Assembly: GCA_902492555.1 (NCBI GenBank)
Contig: CABUMH010000033.1
Coordinates: forward strand, 1 to 34,396
Reading direction: 5' to 3'
DNA from: Eisenbergiella sp900555195
Lineage (GTDB): Bacteria; Bacillota; Clostridia; Lachnospirales; Lachnospiraceae
DNA: 34,396 nt
The notes below the pieces were generated by a model. That model was not told the origin of the DNA, searched no databases, and worked only from the letters and a program-made list of their open reading frames with translations. Of the stretch, positions 1-7,574 are shown piece after piece. The first letter of the stretch is position 1. Each line of letters opens with the position of its first letter. The position numbers and the translations under genes are program-made.

Positions 1-294
1 AAATTCTTTTAGAATTTTCAGGGTTGCATTACTGTTTATTTGTCAAGGTTCTTTTACTTTCCCGCCGCTTTTGGCGTTCCAGTTTCGCTCGGGCTGTCTT
101 GCTTTCCTCAGCCGCAACGGATGTTATCTTATCACATCTCATCGCTTTCGTCAAGCACTTTTTTCAACTTTTTTATTTCTTAGTTGTTACCACCTCGCCC
201 GCGGTGGAGTTTTATTATAGCATCAGATTTTACCAAAAGTCAACATCTTTTTTAAAAATTTTTTACTTGGCAAAACCTTCCTTTTCACAAGGGC
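1..294. other. T/C-rich intergenic stretch without a gene
   Basis: No credible gene is seen here. The strand is very rich in T and C and holds one open frame of about 106 codons, at 24-344, without a ribosome binding site or recognisable domain. A short hairpin with CCACC at 190-194 and GGTGG at 203-207 is followed by a few Ts and could be a weak rightward terminator for something left of the window. This is probably intergenic DNA. Confidence 0.45.
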
Positions 295-325
295 GAAAAA
301 AAGGAATCTCAATCGCTCAAGATTC
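295..325 (-). terminator. Intrinsic terminator after tRNA-Ser
   Basis: Read on the minus strand, GAATCTTGA pairs with TTGAGATTC (nine pairs including two G-T wobbles) around a GCGA tetraloop at 304-325. A run of seven Ts follows, at 296-302. It lies about 50 nt past the 3' end of the minus-strand tRNA-Ser, which makes it the natural end of that transcript. Confidence 0.75.
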
Positions 326-371
326 TTTTTTCTCAGAGCTATAATACTTCCCCTTCATATGGTAAAGGGAA

Positions 372-460
372 CGGAGAAAGAGGGATTTGAACCCTCGCGC
401 CGCTATAAACGACCTACACCCTTAGCAGGGGCGCCTCTTCAGCCTCTTGAGTATTTCTCC
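372..460 (-). tRNA. tRNA-Ser (anticodon GCU)
   Basis: The acceptor arms GGAGAAA (454-460) and TTTCTCC (373-379) pair perfectly on the minus strand. The anticodon stem CGCCC/GGGTG encloses the loop CTGCTAA, giving anticodon GCT for AGC/AGU serine codons. The long variable arm expected of a class II serine tRNA is present, and the T arm carries GGTTCAAATCC. No CCA is encoded after the discriminator G, so the 3' end must be added enzymatically. It stands alone, with its own promoter and terminator. Confidence 0.95.
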
Positions 461-524
461 ACAAACTGAATTAAATTCCTCTACCAATATGAATCAGAAC
501 GTCTTTCTGTACGACGCAGAATTT

Positions 525-553
525 ATTATACATAAGCTCAGATAGTTTGTCAA
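525..553 (-). promoter_or_regulatory. Sigma-A promoter of tRNA-Ser
   Basis: On the minus strand there is a perfect TTGACA -35 box (548-553), a 17-nt spacer and a perfect TATAAT -10 box (525-530). Transcription would start near 518, leaving about 58 nt of 5' leader for RNase P to remove. Fully consensus boxes fit a stable-RNA gene. Confidence 0.9.
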
Positions 554-618
554 TCTGTTTTTTAGGTTTTTCCGCCTTTTGTTGTTTCTTCCCTCTGGAA
601 TGATTTTCATTCGACATT

Positions 619-1326
619 TCAGGCATGCGCAGCGATCGTTTCATCTATGCGCCGCTTCACTTCATCGGCAATTTCCGTTGTCTTCATATTCTTATATTCT
701 TCATATAAAAGAGGCTTTAAATAGTAAATCTTCACCGTTACAGGCCGGATGCTGTTTTCGTCAAAGGGAATAAAAGAGTCAATTAATGCACAAGGAACGA
801 TCGGACACTTCGCCTTTACCGCGCTTTTAAAGGTGCCTCCCTTAAATTCCTGCGTCTTATTCCCCATCCTGCTTCTGGTCCCTTCCGGAAATATCAGGAA
901 ATTACGTCCCTTTTTCACCTCTTCCGCCATTTGTCCGATCACCTTCATAGACTGGCGCAGATCTTCCCGGTCTATGGTAAGCGCTCCCAGCGCCTTTCTG
1001 ACCTGCTTAATCAGGATAATGTTCGCCGCTTCTTTCTTTATAACAAAAGAAAAGGGGCGCGGGCAGGATTCCAAAAAGACCAATCCGTCAAACAATCCCT
1101 GATGGTTCGGAAACATGATGAAGCCGTCTTTTTCAGGTATATTTTCCAGGCCGTGCGCCTCTATGGTCACCCGCCCGGCCTTATTCGCCGCCAGCGTCGT
1201 TTTCTTTGCCCAGCGAAACCCTTCCTCATAGCTGATATTTTCATGTACGCTGCACCACCAGATATGCGCAAAATAATACAGACCTTTGATCAAAAGCCTG
1301 AGAACCATAAGGACGATTCTAAGCAT
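619..1326 (-). CDS. plsC: 1-acyl-sn-glycerol-3-phosphate acyltransferase (PlsC family)
   Basis: This is a predicted membrane-bound acyltransferase that adds the second acyl chain to lysophosphatidic acid to make phosphatidic acid, the precursor of membrane phospholipids. The family's catalytic NH-x4-D motif appears as NHQGLFD near residues 74-80, and the substrate-binding FPEGTRSR near 146-153. A hydrophobic N-terminal segment could anchor it to the membrane. The start is placed at 1326, seven codons inside the longest frame, because AAAGGA lies 9 nt before it while the upstream ATG at 1347 has no ribosome binding site; this gives 235 residues, normal for the family. It follows the fumarase genes on the same strand after about 140 nt, so it may be co-transcribed with them. 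The family is clear. The exact acyl acceptor cannot be read from sequence. Confidence 0.88.
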   Translation of the reverse strand: MLRIVLMVLRLLIKGLYYFAHIWWCSVHENISYEEGFRWAKKTTLAANKAGRVTIEAHGLENIPEKDGFIMFPNHQGLFDGLVFLESCPRPFSFVIKKEAANIILIKQVRKALGALTIDREDLRQSMKVIGQMAEEVKKGRNFLIFPEGTRSRMGNKTQEFKGGTFKSAVKAKCPIVPCALIDSFIPFDENSIRPVTVKIYYLKPLLYEEYKNMKTTEIADEVKRRIDETIAAHA

Positions 1327-1469
1327 AATTTTCTTTCCTTTCTTCATATATCAGGGAATGGCAGCCGCCATCCGGAATCCATTGCCGCTGAAAACGGCCA
1401 TCCCGCCCATCTCTTCATGGACCAGATGCCCGTTATTATGTAAAGCGGATGAAGCAGCATTCTTTGCGG

Positions 1470-2036
1470 TTAACGCAGGATTGCCTCATCGCGGCGGTAT
1501 TTTATAAGTTCTGTCTCATACAGATTATTCCCCTGGCTGTCCATAACGACGATCACAGGAAAATCTTTGATCTCGAGTCTGCGTATGGCTTCCGTTCCAA
1601 GATCTTCATACGCAATCACTTCTGATTTGACAATCGCCCGGGCCAGCAGAGCGCCTGCCCCTCCTACTGCAGCAAAATAGATGGCCCCATTTCGGATCAT
1701 CGCCTGCTTTACCTCTTCTGTTCTCTTTCCTTTTCCTATCATGCCCCCCATGCCCAAGTCAAGCAGTGCCGGAGTGTATCTGTCCATCCGGCTGGCAGTC
1801 GTCGGACCTGCAGAACCGATCGGGCGCCCCTCTCTGGCTGGGGAAGGTCCCATATAGTAGATCACATTTCCTCTGATATCAAAAGGAAGGGATTCCCCCC
1901 GCTCCAATGCTTCCTGCATCCTTTTGTGCGCAGCATCCCTTGCCGTATATATTGTTCCGCTAAGATATACATAATCTCCGGCACGCAATATAGCCGCTTC
2001 TTCTTTACTAAAAGGTACTTTATATCTTCTTTCCAT
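1470..2036 (-). CDS. fumB: Class I fumarate hydratase, beta subunit (C-terminal domain)
   Basis: This is the small subunit of an iron-sulfur class I hydro-lyase of the fumarase/L-tartrate dehydratase group, interconverting fumarate and malate. At 188 residues it matches the usual size of the stand-alone beta subunit. The signature GPTTASRMD lies near residues 78-86, with the glycine-rich LGMGGMIGKG after it. A GAGGCGGAT ribosome binding site precedes the ATG. The alpha subunit lies 52 nt upstream on the same strand, as usual for split class I enzymes. Tartrate dehydratase beta subunits look similar. Fumarase is preferred because no tartrate genes are nearby, but substrate is inferred. Confidence 0.9.
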   Translation of the reverse strand: MERRYKVPFSKEEAAILRAGDYVYLSGTIYTARDAAHKRMQEALERGESLPFDIRGNVIYYMGPSPAREGRPIGSAGPTTASRMDRYTPALLDLGMGGMIGKGKRTEEVKQAMIRNGAIYFAAVGGAGALLARAIVKSEVIAYEDLGTEAIRRLEIKDFPVIVVMDSQGNNLYETELIKYRRDEAILR

Positions 2037-2088
2037 ATCCGCCTCTCATTCCGCCATGCCATATTTTCCCGTTCATATGCTTCTGCCG

Positions 2089-2931
2089 TCAAATTGTCCT
2101 GACCGAATGCCGGTTCACATGGCAGCAAATATTCACCGCTACAGGCAGGCCGGCAATATGTGTAGGATAGGTCTGAATATTCACACCGAGCGCCGTTGTC
2201 GTGCCTCCGAGTCCTCCCGGCCCGATGCCGGATCGATTAATCGCCTCCAGCAGTTCTTCTTCCATTTCTTTTATATAAGGAATAGAAGAATGAACGCCCA
2301 ATGGACGGGTGAGCGCCTGTTTCGCCATCAGGGCACATTTTTCAAAGGTTCCTCCAATTCCGACGCCCACTACCATGGGAGGGCAGGCATTGGGTCCGGC
2401 TTCCTGCACCGCAGTGAGGATCGCCTTCTTCACCCCTTCCATTCCATCGGCCGGCTTCAGCATGAATACCCGGCTCATATTCTCACTTCCGAATCCTTTC
2501 GGGGCTACTGTAATTCGGATCTCCTCTCCCGGCACAATAGAATAATGAATAATTCCCGGCGTATTGTCTCCTGTGTTCTTGCGCAGCAGAGGATCAGATA
2601 CCACGGATTTTCTGAGATAACCCTCCTTGTATCCTCTCCGAATCCCTTCATTCACAGCGTCTTCTACGCTGCCTCCTTCAAAATGAACATCTTGGCCAAT
2701 CTCCAGAAAGACAACGGCCATTCCCGTATCCTGACAAATCGGAACCATATCTTTTGCAGCCACCGCGAGATTCTCTTCCAGCTGTTCAAGCACCCGGCAG
2801 CCTATCGGGGAAGCTTCCCTTTCGCGGGCATCTTTCAGCGCTTCTTCCATATCCGGCGTCAGATAGTAGTTGGCTTCGATACACATTTCTTTAATATTAT
2901 CCGTCAGTTCCGAAACATTTATTGTCCTCAT
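2089..2931 (-). CDS. fumA: Class I fumarate hydratase, alpha subunit (N-terminal domain)
   Basis: This is the larger subunit of the oxygen-labile [4Fe-4S] fumarase, partner of the beta subunit encoded downstream. The three cysteine regions expected to hold the cluster are visible: VPICQDTGMA, GIGGTFEKC and NICCHVNRH. The start at 2931 is chosen because AAAGGA sits 8 nt before it; the ATG three codons earlier (2940) overlaps that ribosome binding site. The resulting 280 residues match the family. A promoter at 2964-2992 should drive alpha, beta and probably plsC. In an anaerobe this enzyme serves the reductive branch of the TCA pathway or amino-acid breakdown. That role is inferred, not shown. 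Confidence 0.92.
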   Translation of the reverse strand: MRTINVSELTDNIKEMCIEANYYLTPDMEEALKDAREREASPIGCRVLEQLEENLAVAAKDMVPICQDTGMAVVFLEIGQDVHFEGGSVEDAVNEGIRRGYKEGYLRKSVVSDPLLRKNTGDNTPGIIHYSIVPGEEIRITVAPKGFGSENMSRVFMLKPADGMEGVKKAILTAVQEAGPNACPPMVVGVGIGGTFEKCALMAKQALTRPLGVHSSIPYIKEMEEELLEAINRSGIGPGGLGGTTTALGVNIQTYPTHIAGLPVAVNICCHVNRHSVRTI

Positions 2932-2963
2932 TTCAAACATCCTTTCGCGGAAAATACAAAGAT

Positions 2964-2992
2964 ATTATAAAACAAATTTTCTTTCCTGTCAT
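2964..2992 (-). promoter_or_regulatory. Promoter of the fumarase operon
   Basis: On the minus strand, ATGACA (2987-2992) and TATAAT (2964-2969) are separated by 17 nt. The predicted start of transcription near 2957 is about 26 nt before the chosen alpha-subunit ATG, leaving room for the ribosome binding site. Confidence 0.7.
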
Positions 2993-3013
2993 CAAAGGAG
3001 TTCATTCTCACTC

Positions 3014-3042
3014 TTGCCTGAATTTCCAAATTGAACTACAAT
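3014..3042 (+). promoter_or_regulatory. Promoter of the glycerophosphodiesterase gene
   Basis: TTGCCT (3014-3019) and TACAAT (3037-3042) are separated by 17 nt. Transcription would start near 3049, about 36 nt before the ATG at 3085. It is back to back with the fumarase promoter. A start codon at 3031, upstream of this transcription start, would not be in the message. Confidence 0.6.
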
Positions 3043-3084
3043 AAAATCGTTTGGCGGCAGTGTAGCCCAAGAAAAGGAGAACAA

Positions 3085-3912
3085 ATGATGAAACTGCTAC
3101 TCATTATCTTAGCGCTGGCTTTTCTGCTGGCAATTCTTTACCTGATCCTTATCATCCCAAGATTCCGTAAACCAAACTATCAGCCTCTTCTTCATCCTTA
3201 TTATGCACACAGAGGTCTGCATAACACAGCAAGGGGGATTCCAGAAAACTCCATGAAAGCTTTTCAGGAAGCCGTAGCCGGCGGGTATGGGATTGAACTC
3301 GATGTACAGCTGTCCAAGGATGAAATTCCTGTCGTTTTTCATGACAGCAACCTCCGCCGTATGTGCGGAGTGGACGCGAATGTCAGTTCCCTCTCTCTGG
3401 ATGAACTGAAACGTCTGTCCCTGGGCGGAACTCAGGAACGGATCCCCACTTTCCAAGAATTTCTGGAAATGGTGGATGGAAGAGTTCCTCTGATCGTAGA
3501 AATTAAAATGGAAAAAAGAAATGACCGTATCCCTGAAGAGGTAAACCGGTTGTTGGAAAAATATCAAGGCCCCTACTGCATCGAATCCTTTCACCCTTCC
3601 GCTTTGATATGGTATCGAAAGCACCGGCCGGATGTAGTGCGCGGGCAGCTTTGTACGAATTTCAATAAAGAAAATAAGAACTGCAGCCTTCCATATTTTC
3701 TGCTGAGCAAAATGTTGACAAATATCGCTGCCCGCCCGGATTTCATCGCTTATAACTGGATATACAGAAGCGATCTGTCACGGCGGCTCTGTTGCAACCT
3801 CTATCATGCTTTATCTGTGGCATGGACCGTACGTTCCCAGAAGGAATTGGAATTGTGCCGTAAAGATTTTCAGTTATTTATCTTTGAAGGATTCCGACCA
3901 GCTGAACAGTGA
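3085..3912 (+). CDS. Membrane-anchored glycerophosphodiester phosphodiesterase
   Basis: This enzyme hydrolyses glycerophosphodiesters, the deacylated head groups of phospholipids or lipoteichoic acid, to glycerol-3-phosphate and an alcohol. Residues 1-25 form one strong membrane segment (MMKLLLIILALAFLLAILYL), so the catalytic domain is probably tethered outside. GDPD motifs follow: HRG from residue 42, PENS, ELDVQLSKD and VVFHD, then VEIK. The start at 3085 has AAAAGGAG just upstream and lies after the predicted transcription start; it gives 275 residues. It is a single-gene unit, divergent from the fumarase operon. Its product would feed the glycerol-3-phosphate island at 12275-17263, a metabolic link inferred from family knowledge only. 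Confidence 0.9.
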   Translation: MMKLLLIILALAFLLAILYLILIIPRFRKPNYQPLLHPYYAHRGLHNTARGIPENSMKAFQEAVAGGYGIELDVQLSKDEIPVVFHDSNLRRMCGVDANVSSLSLDELKRLSLGGTQERIPTFQEFLEMVDGRVPLIVEIKMEKRNDRIPEEVNRLLEKYQGPYCIESFHPSALIWYRKHRPDVVRGQLCTNFNKENKNCSLPYFLLSKMLTNIAARPDFIAYNWIYRSDLSRRLCCNLYHALSVAWTVRSQKELELCRKDFQLFIFEGFRPAEQ

Positions 3913-4003
3913 ACGTACAGGCCAACTGTTGACTCCAAAACATACACGCGCATAAGAATATCCTCTCTTCACCAATAGACAGCCCGTTTTACATCCACTC
4001 TTC

Positions 4004-4040
4004 CAAAACAAAAGCCGTCCCGCATTGCTGCAGGGCGGCT
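4004..4040 (-). terminator. Intrinsic terminator after hsp20
   Basis: On the minus strand AGCCGCCC (4033-4040) pairs with GGGACGGCT (4013-4021) around an 11-nt loop, followed by the T-rich tail TTTTGTTTT. It lies 40 nt past the hsp20 stop. On the plus strand the same hairpin may also help end the phosphodiesterase transcript, though the T tract there is displaced. Confidence 0.75.
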
Positions 4041-4079
4041 TTCTATCCACTGTTTTTTATGCTGCTATGACTATCTTAT

Positions 4080-4508
4080 TTATCCTTCGATCGGGATAAT
4101 GGTTTTATCCTCTTCAATCCGCTTAGGCTGAGGCCTATCGATAATAATCTTCAGAATGCCATCCTTGAATGCGGCATGAATCTCATTTTCTGTGATCTCT
4201 TCACCCAGATAGAACGTTCTCTTCATGGTACCATAATATCTCTCTCTTCTGACATATTTGGTTCTCTCATCCGCTTTTTCAACAGGCTCTTTTCGATCAG
4301 CAGTAATTGTTAGATATCCATTCTTCAATTCAGCCTTTACATCTTCCTTTGTAAAACCAGGCACCTCGATCTCAAGCAAATACTGTCCGTCCCTTTCCCG
4401 AATATCCGTTTTCATCAGCTGATTCTGCGGAGCATAGCCTCTGTTAAAAAACGGATCATCAAACATATCTCCAAAAAAGTCATCAAACAAATTATTTCTG
4501 ATTAACAT
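4080..4508 (-). CDS. hsp20: Hsp20 / alpha-crystallin small heat shock protein
   Basis: This is an ATP-independent cytoplasmic holdase that binds unfolding proteins in large oligomers until DnaK/GroEL refold them. At 142 residues it has the usual layout: a Phe/Asp-rich N-terminal arm (NNLFDDFFGDMFDDPFF), an alpha-crystallin domain from about residue 30 to 128 containing VPGFTKEDVKAEL, RRERYYGTMKRTFYL and the signature FKDGILKI, and a short tail carrying an I-x-I-type anchor (IIPI). GGAGGAAGAG precedes the ATG. It is monocistronic, with its own terminator downstream and a promoter overlapped by a CIRCE element upstream, so HrcA control is strongly suggested. Confidence 0.95.
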   Translation of the reverse strand: MLIRNNLFDDFFGDMFDDPFFNRGYAPQNQLMKTDIRERDGQYLLEIEVPGFTKEDVKAELKNGYLTITADRKEPVEKADERTKYVRRERYYGTMKRTFYLGEEITENEIHAAFKDGILKIIIDRPQPKRIEEDKTIIPIEG

Positions 4509-4580
4509 AATCTCTTCCTCCTTATTTCTCTTCTATTTTTGTCGCGCCGGTTATAATATCCGGTTTTTTGTTCTATAACA

Positions 4581-4609
4581 TATATATCACTTATTGTTAG
4601 CACTGTCAA
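4581..4609 (-). promoter_or_regulatory. Promoter of hsp20
   Basis: A perfect TTGACA -35 box (4604-4609) and TATATA -10 box (4581-4586) are spaced by 17 nt on the minus strand. The -35 box lies inside the CIRCE operator, so bound repressor would directly exclude RNA polymerase. Transcription would start near 4574, about 65 nt before the ATG. Confidence 0.8.
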
Positions 4610-4623
4610 TAGGTGAGTGCTAA
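4597..4623 (-). promoter_or_regulatory. CIRCE operator (HrcA binding site)
   Basis: On the minus strand the sequence is TTAGCACTC, nine spacer bases, CAGTGCTAA. This matches the CIRCE consensus TTAGCACTC-N9-GAGTGCTAA at 17 of 18 positions. CIRCE is the operator of the heat-shock repressor HrcA, classically found before hrcA-grpE-dnaK and groES-groEL. Here it overlaps the hsp20 promoter. hrcA itself is not in the window. Confidence 0.93.
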
Positions 4624-4823
4624 TTTCCTACGAATTCTTAATGCCCTTTATTGAAAAAGTTACTTCTGATTTTCCTCCCCTTTCGCTTCTCTATAAATTA
4701 GGGATGGATTTTACCTTTACAATCATGTTATCCTGCACTTCCTAAAGCTGATTGGAGATCAATTTTTCGTTCACCACTCAAAAAATAGCTGCCAGAACTC
4801 CCCCCTTTCCAGCAAATATATTT

Positions 4824-5465
4824 TTATTTCGCCAAATGGCATTTCCACACTTTTCCAAGCTGCTTGGCAATTAATCCTACCATAATAGCTGCCGCCAAAG
4901 TGCCTTCTCTGATACCCTGCAACCGACCAGTAAAAATCAGAGACAACAAGCAAGCAACCATAACCAGCGTGATATCAAATCCAACTTTCATATATCCGAA
5001 CTTGACAGGAAGAACTTTGCAGGCAGCAAGAACCACACCCTCTCCGGCGAGAACCACCACATCCGCTTTCACTTCTAAGCTTACCCCAACCGCTATCAAT
5101 AGAATACCAGCCAGACAGGCAAGCCATTGCTGCCAATATGTACGGCAGGATAGGCCCTGTAGCACCCAAATCCCAAAGTCTGTCAAATAACCGAAAAAAA
5201 ATGCCACCGGAAGTTGCGCAAGCTGAATCAGCTGAAATTTTTTTCTTAAGATCATGATCTGAAGCAGGATGAAAACACAGTGCATAACGATCGTCGCCAT
5301 CCCTACCGTCAAAGGCGAAAATAAGCTGACTGCATAGGGAACGCTGGAAATCGGCGAAGTTCCAAGATTCGCCTTTATCGAAAATGCTACTCCAAATGCC
5401 ATTATCGCTAGTCCTATCAAAAGGATCAGATAACGTTTCAGAAGATGTTTCATCGGTATATTCAC
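4824..5465 (-). CDS. YczE/YitT-like integral membrane protein
   Basis: This is a hydrophobic protein of 213 residues with about five or six membrane segments. The N-terminal pattern ending in GVAFSIKANLGTSPISSVPYAVS is typical of the YczE family, in which an internal near-repeat reads VGVSLEVKADVVVLAGEGVV here. The molecular role of the family is not established. The GTG start at 5465 overlaps the stop of the upstream acetyltransferase by 4 nt (GTGA), which points to translational coupling. An in-frame ATG four codons later, at 5453, is an alternative start. The region between its stop and the hsp20 promoter (4624-4823) holds only a weak hairpin before a T run near 4783-4790. Confidence 0.75.
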   Translation of the reverse strand: MNIPMKHLLKRYLILLIGLAIMAFGVAFSIKANLGTSPISSVPYAVSLFSPLTVGMATIVMHCVFILLQIMILRKKFQLIQLAQLPVAFFFGYLTDFGIWVLQGLSCRTYWQQWLACLAGILLIAVGVSLEVKADVVVLAGEGVVLAACKVLPVKFGYMKVGFDITLVMVACLLSLIFTGRLQGIREGTLAAAIMVGLIAKQLGKVWKCHLAK

Positions 5466-6106
5466 TCCTGTCCTTTCAACTTCCGTGCATAGGCTTCAAT
5501 TTCCTGCATCGCCTGCTCATCGAACTTTCTGTCTTTATAATAATAGCCGAAGTCTTCTTCCGTAATCTTGCGGATCACTTTGCACGGATTTCCTGCCGCC
5601 ACAACCCAGTCAGGGATATCGTGGGTAACAACGCTTCCAGCCCCGATCACTGTATTGCTTCCGATATGCACGCCAGGCAGAATCACGGTATTACCTCCGA
5701 TCCATACATTGTCCCCGATCGTCACTTCGATCCCGTATTCGTAAGCCGAATTCCTGGCAACCGGATGAACAGGATGGCCAGCCGTATAGATGGACACATT
5801 GGGCGCCATCTGGCAATTGTCCCCAATCACCACCTTAGCCACATCGATAATGGTGCAGTTATAATTTGCAAAGAAATTCTTCCCCACTTCAATGTGTTTT
5901 CCATAATCACAATAAAATGGCGGATTGATAAACGCCCCCTCCGACTTCCCAAGAAGCTCTTTTACAATTTTCCCAATCTCCTCAAAATCAGAGCGGTCGG
6001 CCGTATTCAACCTCTGAATGATCTTTCTGCACTCCCTCTGTTCATTCATCACCGATTCGTCTGAAATGTACGGCAACTGTGCATCTCTTCTTTCTATGTG
6101 GTTCAT
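5462..6106 (-). CDS. Sugar O-acetyltransferase (maltose/galactoside acetyltransferase type)
   Basis: This is a trimeric left-handed beta-helix enzyme predicted to move an acetyl group from acetyl-CoA to a sugar hydroxyl in the cytoplasm. The N-terminal substrate-binding region (to about residue 60) is followed by hexapeptide repeats. The helix carries GHPVHPVAR, whose first histidine corresponds to the catalytic base of the LacA/Maa family, then GDNVWIGGNTVILPGV, GAGSVVTHDIP and AAGNPCKVIRKI. AAGGAGAGAAG precedes the ATG. At 214 residues it is slightly longer than Maa. It is translationally coupled to the membrane protein downstream. The acceptor sugar is unknown; these enzymes are often thought to detoxify excess sugars. 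Confidence 0.87.
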   Translation of the reverse strand: MNHIERRDAQLPYISDESVMNEQRECRKIIQRLNTADRSDFEEIGKIVKELLGKSEGAFINPPFYCDYGKHIEVGKNFFANYNCTIIDVAKVVIGDNCQMAPNVSIYTAGHPVHPVARNSAYEYGIEVTIGDNVWIGGNTVILPGVHIGSNTVIGAGSVVTHDIPDWVVAAGNPCKVIRKITEEDFGYYYKDRKFDEQAMQEIEAYARKLKGQE

Positions 6107-6190
6107 TCTCTTCTCTCCTTTCCTTTTCCCGCGTCATGCCTATCGAACAGCCTTCTTCTCTCCAGACGCATGTCCGCGTACCTGAATTGT

Positions 6191-6218
6191 ATTATACAGC
6201 GATTTATTTTTAAAACAA
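6191..6218 (-). promoter_or_regulatory. Promoter of the acetyltransferase/membrane protein pair
   Basis: A perfect TATAAT -10 box (6191-6196, minus strand) has a modest TTGTTT -35 box (6213-6218) 16 nt away. Transcription would start near 6184, leaving about 78 nt of leader. Confidence 0.5.
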
Positions 6219-6230
6219 AGAAGAATTCTC

Positions 6231-6260
6231 TGGACATTCTACCAGGGATACGAGTAGAAT
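6231..6260 (+). promoter_or_regulatory. Probable promoter of trpS
   Basis: TGGACA (6231-6236) and TAGAAT (6255-6260) are spaced by 18 nt and lie 37 nt before the trpS start. The leader is too short for a T-box, and no T-box antiterminator sequence is seen, so this trpS does not appear to be controlled by uncharged tRNA-Trp. Confidence 0.45.
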
Positions 6261-6297
6261 AGTACGCAGAAAAGACTGAAACGGACAGGAGATGCTT

Positions 6298-7383
6298 ATG
6301 AGCAAGATTATTTTAACAGGAGACCGGCCTACAGGAAGGCTCCATGTGGGGCATTATGTGGGTTCCCTGAAGCGGAGGGTAGAGCTTCAGAATTCCGGTG
6401 AATATGACAAGATTTTCATTATGATTGCGGACGCACAGGCATTGACCGACAACGCGGACAACCCTGAGAAGGTTCGCCAGAACATTATTGAGGTGGCGCT
6501 GGATTATCTGTCCTGCGGCCTGGATCCTTCCAAATCCACGCTGTTTATCCAGTCCCAGATTCCGGAACTGTGCGAACTTTCCTTTTATTATATGAATCTG
6601 GTAACAGTATCCAGGCTTCAGCGAAATCCTACCGTAAAGGCTGAGATACAGATGAGGAATTTTGAGACCAGCATTCCGGTCGGCTTCTTCACTTACCCCA
6701 TCAGCCAGGCAGCCGATATCACCGCTTTCCATGCCACCACCGTGCCTGTGGGGGAAGACCAGGCCCCTATGATTGAACAGACCAAGGAGATCGTTCATAA
6801 GTTTAATTCCGTCTATGGAGAAACTCTGACCGATCCTTCCATCCTGCTTCCTGACAATAAGGTATGCATGCGTCTTCCGGGAACTGACGGGAAAGCGAAG
6901 ATGAGCAAATCGCTGAATAACTGCATCTATCTTTCGGACAGCGAGGAAGAGGTCCGTCAGAAGATCATGTCCATGTTCACGGATCCCGGACATCTGCGGG
7001 TGCAGGATCCGGGTAAAGTGGAGGGCAATCCGGTGTTCATCTATTTGGAAGCGTTCTGTCATGACGATCAGTTCGCCCGTTATCTGCCGGAATACCAGAA
7101 TCTTCAGGAACTGAAAGATCATTATACCCGCGGAGGTCTGGGCGATGTGAAGGTGAAGAAGTTCCTGAACAATGTTATGCAGGAAGAATTGGAGCCGATT
7201 CGCAAACGCAGGAAAGAATTTGAAAAGGATATCCCTGCGATTTATGAAATCCTGAAGAAGGGCAGCGAGGTAGCAGAAGCGGAAGCCGCCAAGACGCTTG
7301 CTGAAGTGAAGCGGGCCATGAAGATCAATTATTTTGAGGATTCCGCCCTGATCCAGGAACAGGCGCAGAAATACTCTTCTTAA
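6298..7383 (+). CDS. trpS: Tryptophan--tRNA ligase
   Basis: This is a class I aminoacyl-tRNA synthetase that charges tRNA-Trp with tryptophan at the expense of ATP. The TrpRS signature GDRPTG (residues 8-13) leads into the HIGH-type motif HVGH (16-19), and the second ATP-binding motif KMSKS is at 201-205. ADAQALTDN and GEDQAPMIEQ are typical tryptophan-site surroundings. At 361 residues it is of standard length. The start at 6298 is preferred over the ATG at 6292 because CAGGAG directly abuts the latter but is 6 nt from the former. It appears to be monocistronic, divergent from the acetyltransferase and convergent with the DUF362 operon across a shared terminator. Confidence 0.96.
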   Translation: MSKIILTGDRPTGRLHVGHYVGSLKRRVELQNSGEYDKIFIMIADAQALTDNADNPEKVRQNIIEVALDYLSCGLDPSKSTLFIQSQIPELCELSFYYMNLVTVSRLQRNPTVKAEIQMRNFETSIPVGFFTYPISQAADITAFHATTVPVGEDQAPMIEQTKEIVHKFNSVYGETLTDPSILLPDNKVCMRLPGTDGKAKMSKSLNNCIYLSDSEEEVRQKIMSMFTDPGHLRVQDPGKVEGNPVFIYLEAFCHDDQFARYLPEYQNLQELKDHYTRGGLGDVKVKKFLNNVMQEELEPIRKRRKEFEKDIPAIYEILKKGSEVAEAEAAKTLAEVKRAMKINYFEDSALIQEQAQKYSS

Positions 7384-7460
7384 ATCAGCAGTCCTGCTAC
7401 ATGCAGCGGCGTATTCCGCCTGCTGCTCTGCAGATACATTGTTGACGCCATCGCAGCAAA

Positions 7461-7506
7461 AAGGGCCGGGACAACCGCATCAAATGGTGCGGCCGTTCCG
7501 GCCTTT
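7461..7506. terminator. Bidirectional intrinsic terminator
   Basis: A long hairpin pairs AAGGGCCGG with CCGGCCTTT, with an inner CCGCA/TGCGG stem. The plus side ends in CCTTTCC and the minus side ends in a clean run of five Ts (7457-7461 region). It sits between convergent trpS and the DUF362 operon and can serve both, best on the minus strand. Confidence 0.8.
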
Positions 7507-7574
7507 CCTATTCTCCGAAAGGCCGCCCAGGTACATTCTCTGTCAAGTCCCCGGGCATCTGCCCCTCTCTTCTT

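Noticed and set aside
24..344. 106-codon open frame at the left edge
   Set aside because: T/C-rich sequence, no ribosome binding site, runs into the tRNA-Ser terminator on the other strand, no domain.
5384..6064. Plus-strand 226-codon frame opposite the acetyltransferase
   Set aside because: Antisense shadow; the minus-strand protein is a full hexapeptide acetyltransferase with a good ribosome binding site.
6120..6297. Possible T-box riboswitch before trpS
   Set aside because: No T-box antiterminator sequence or terminator hairpin is present and the leader after the likely promoter is only about 30 nt.
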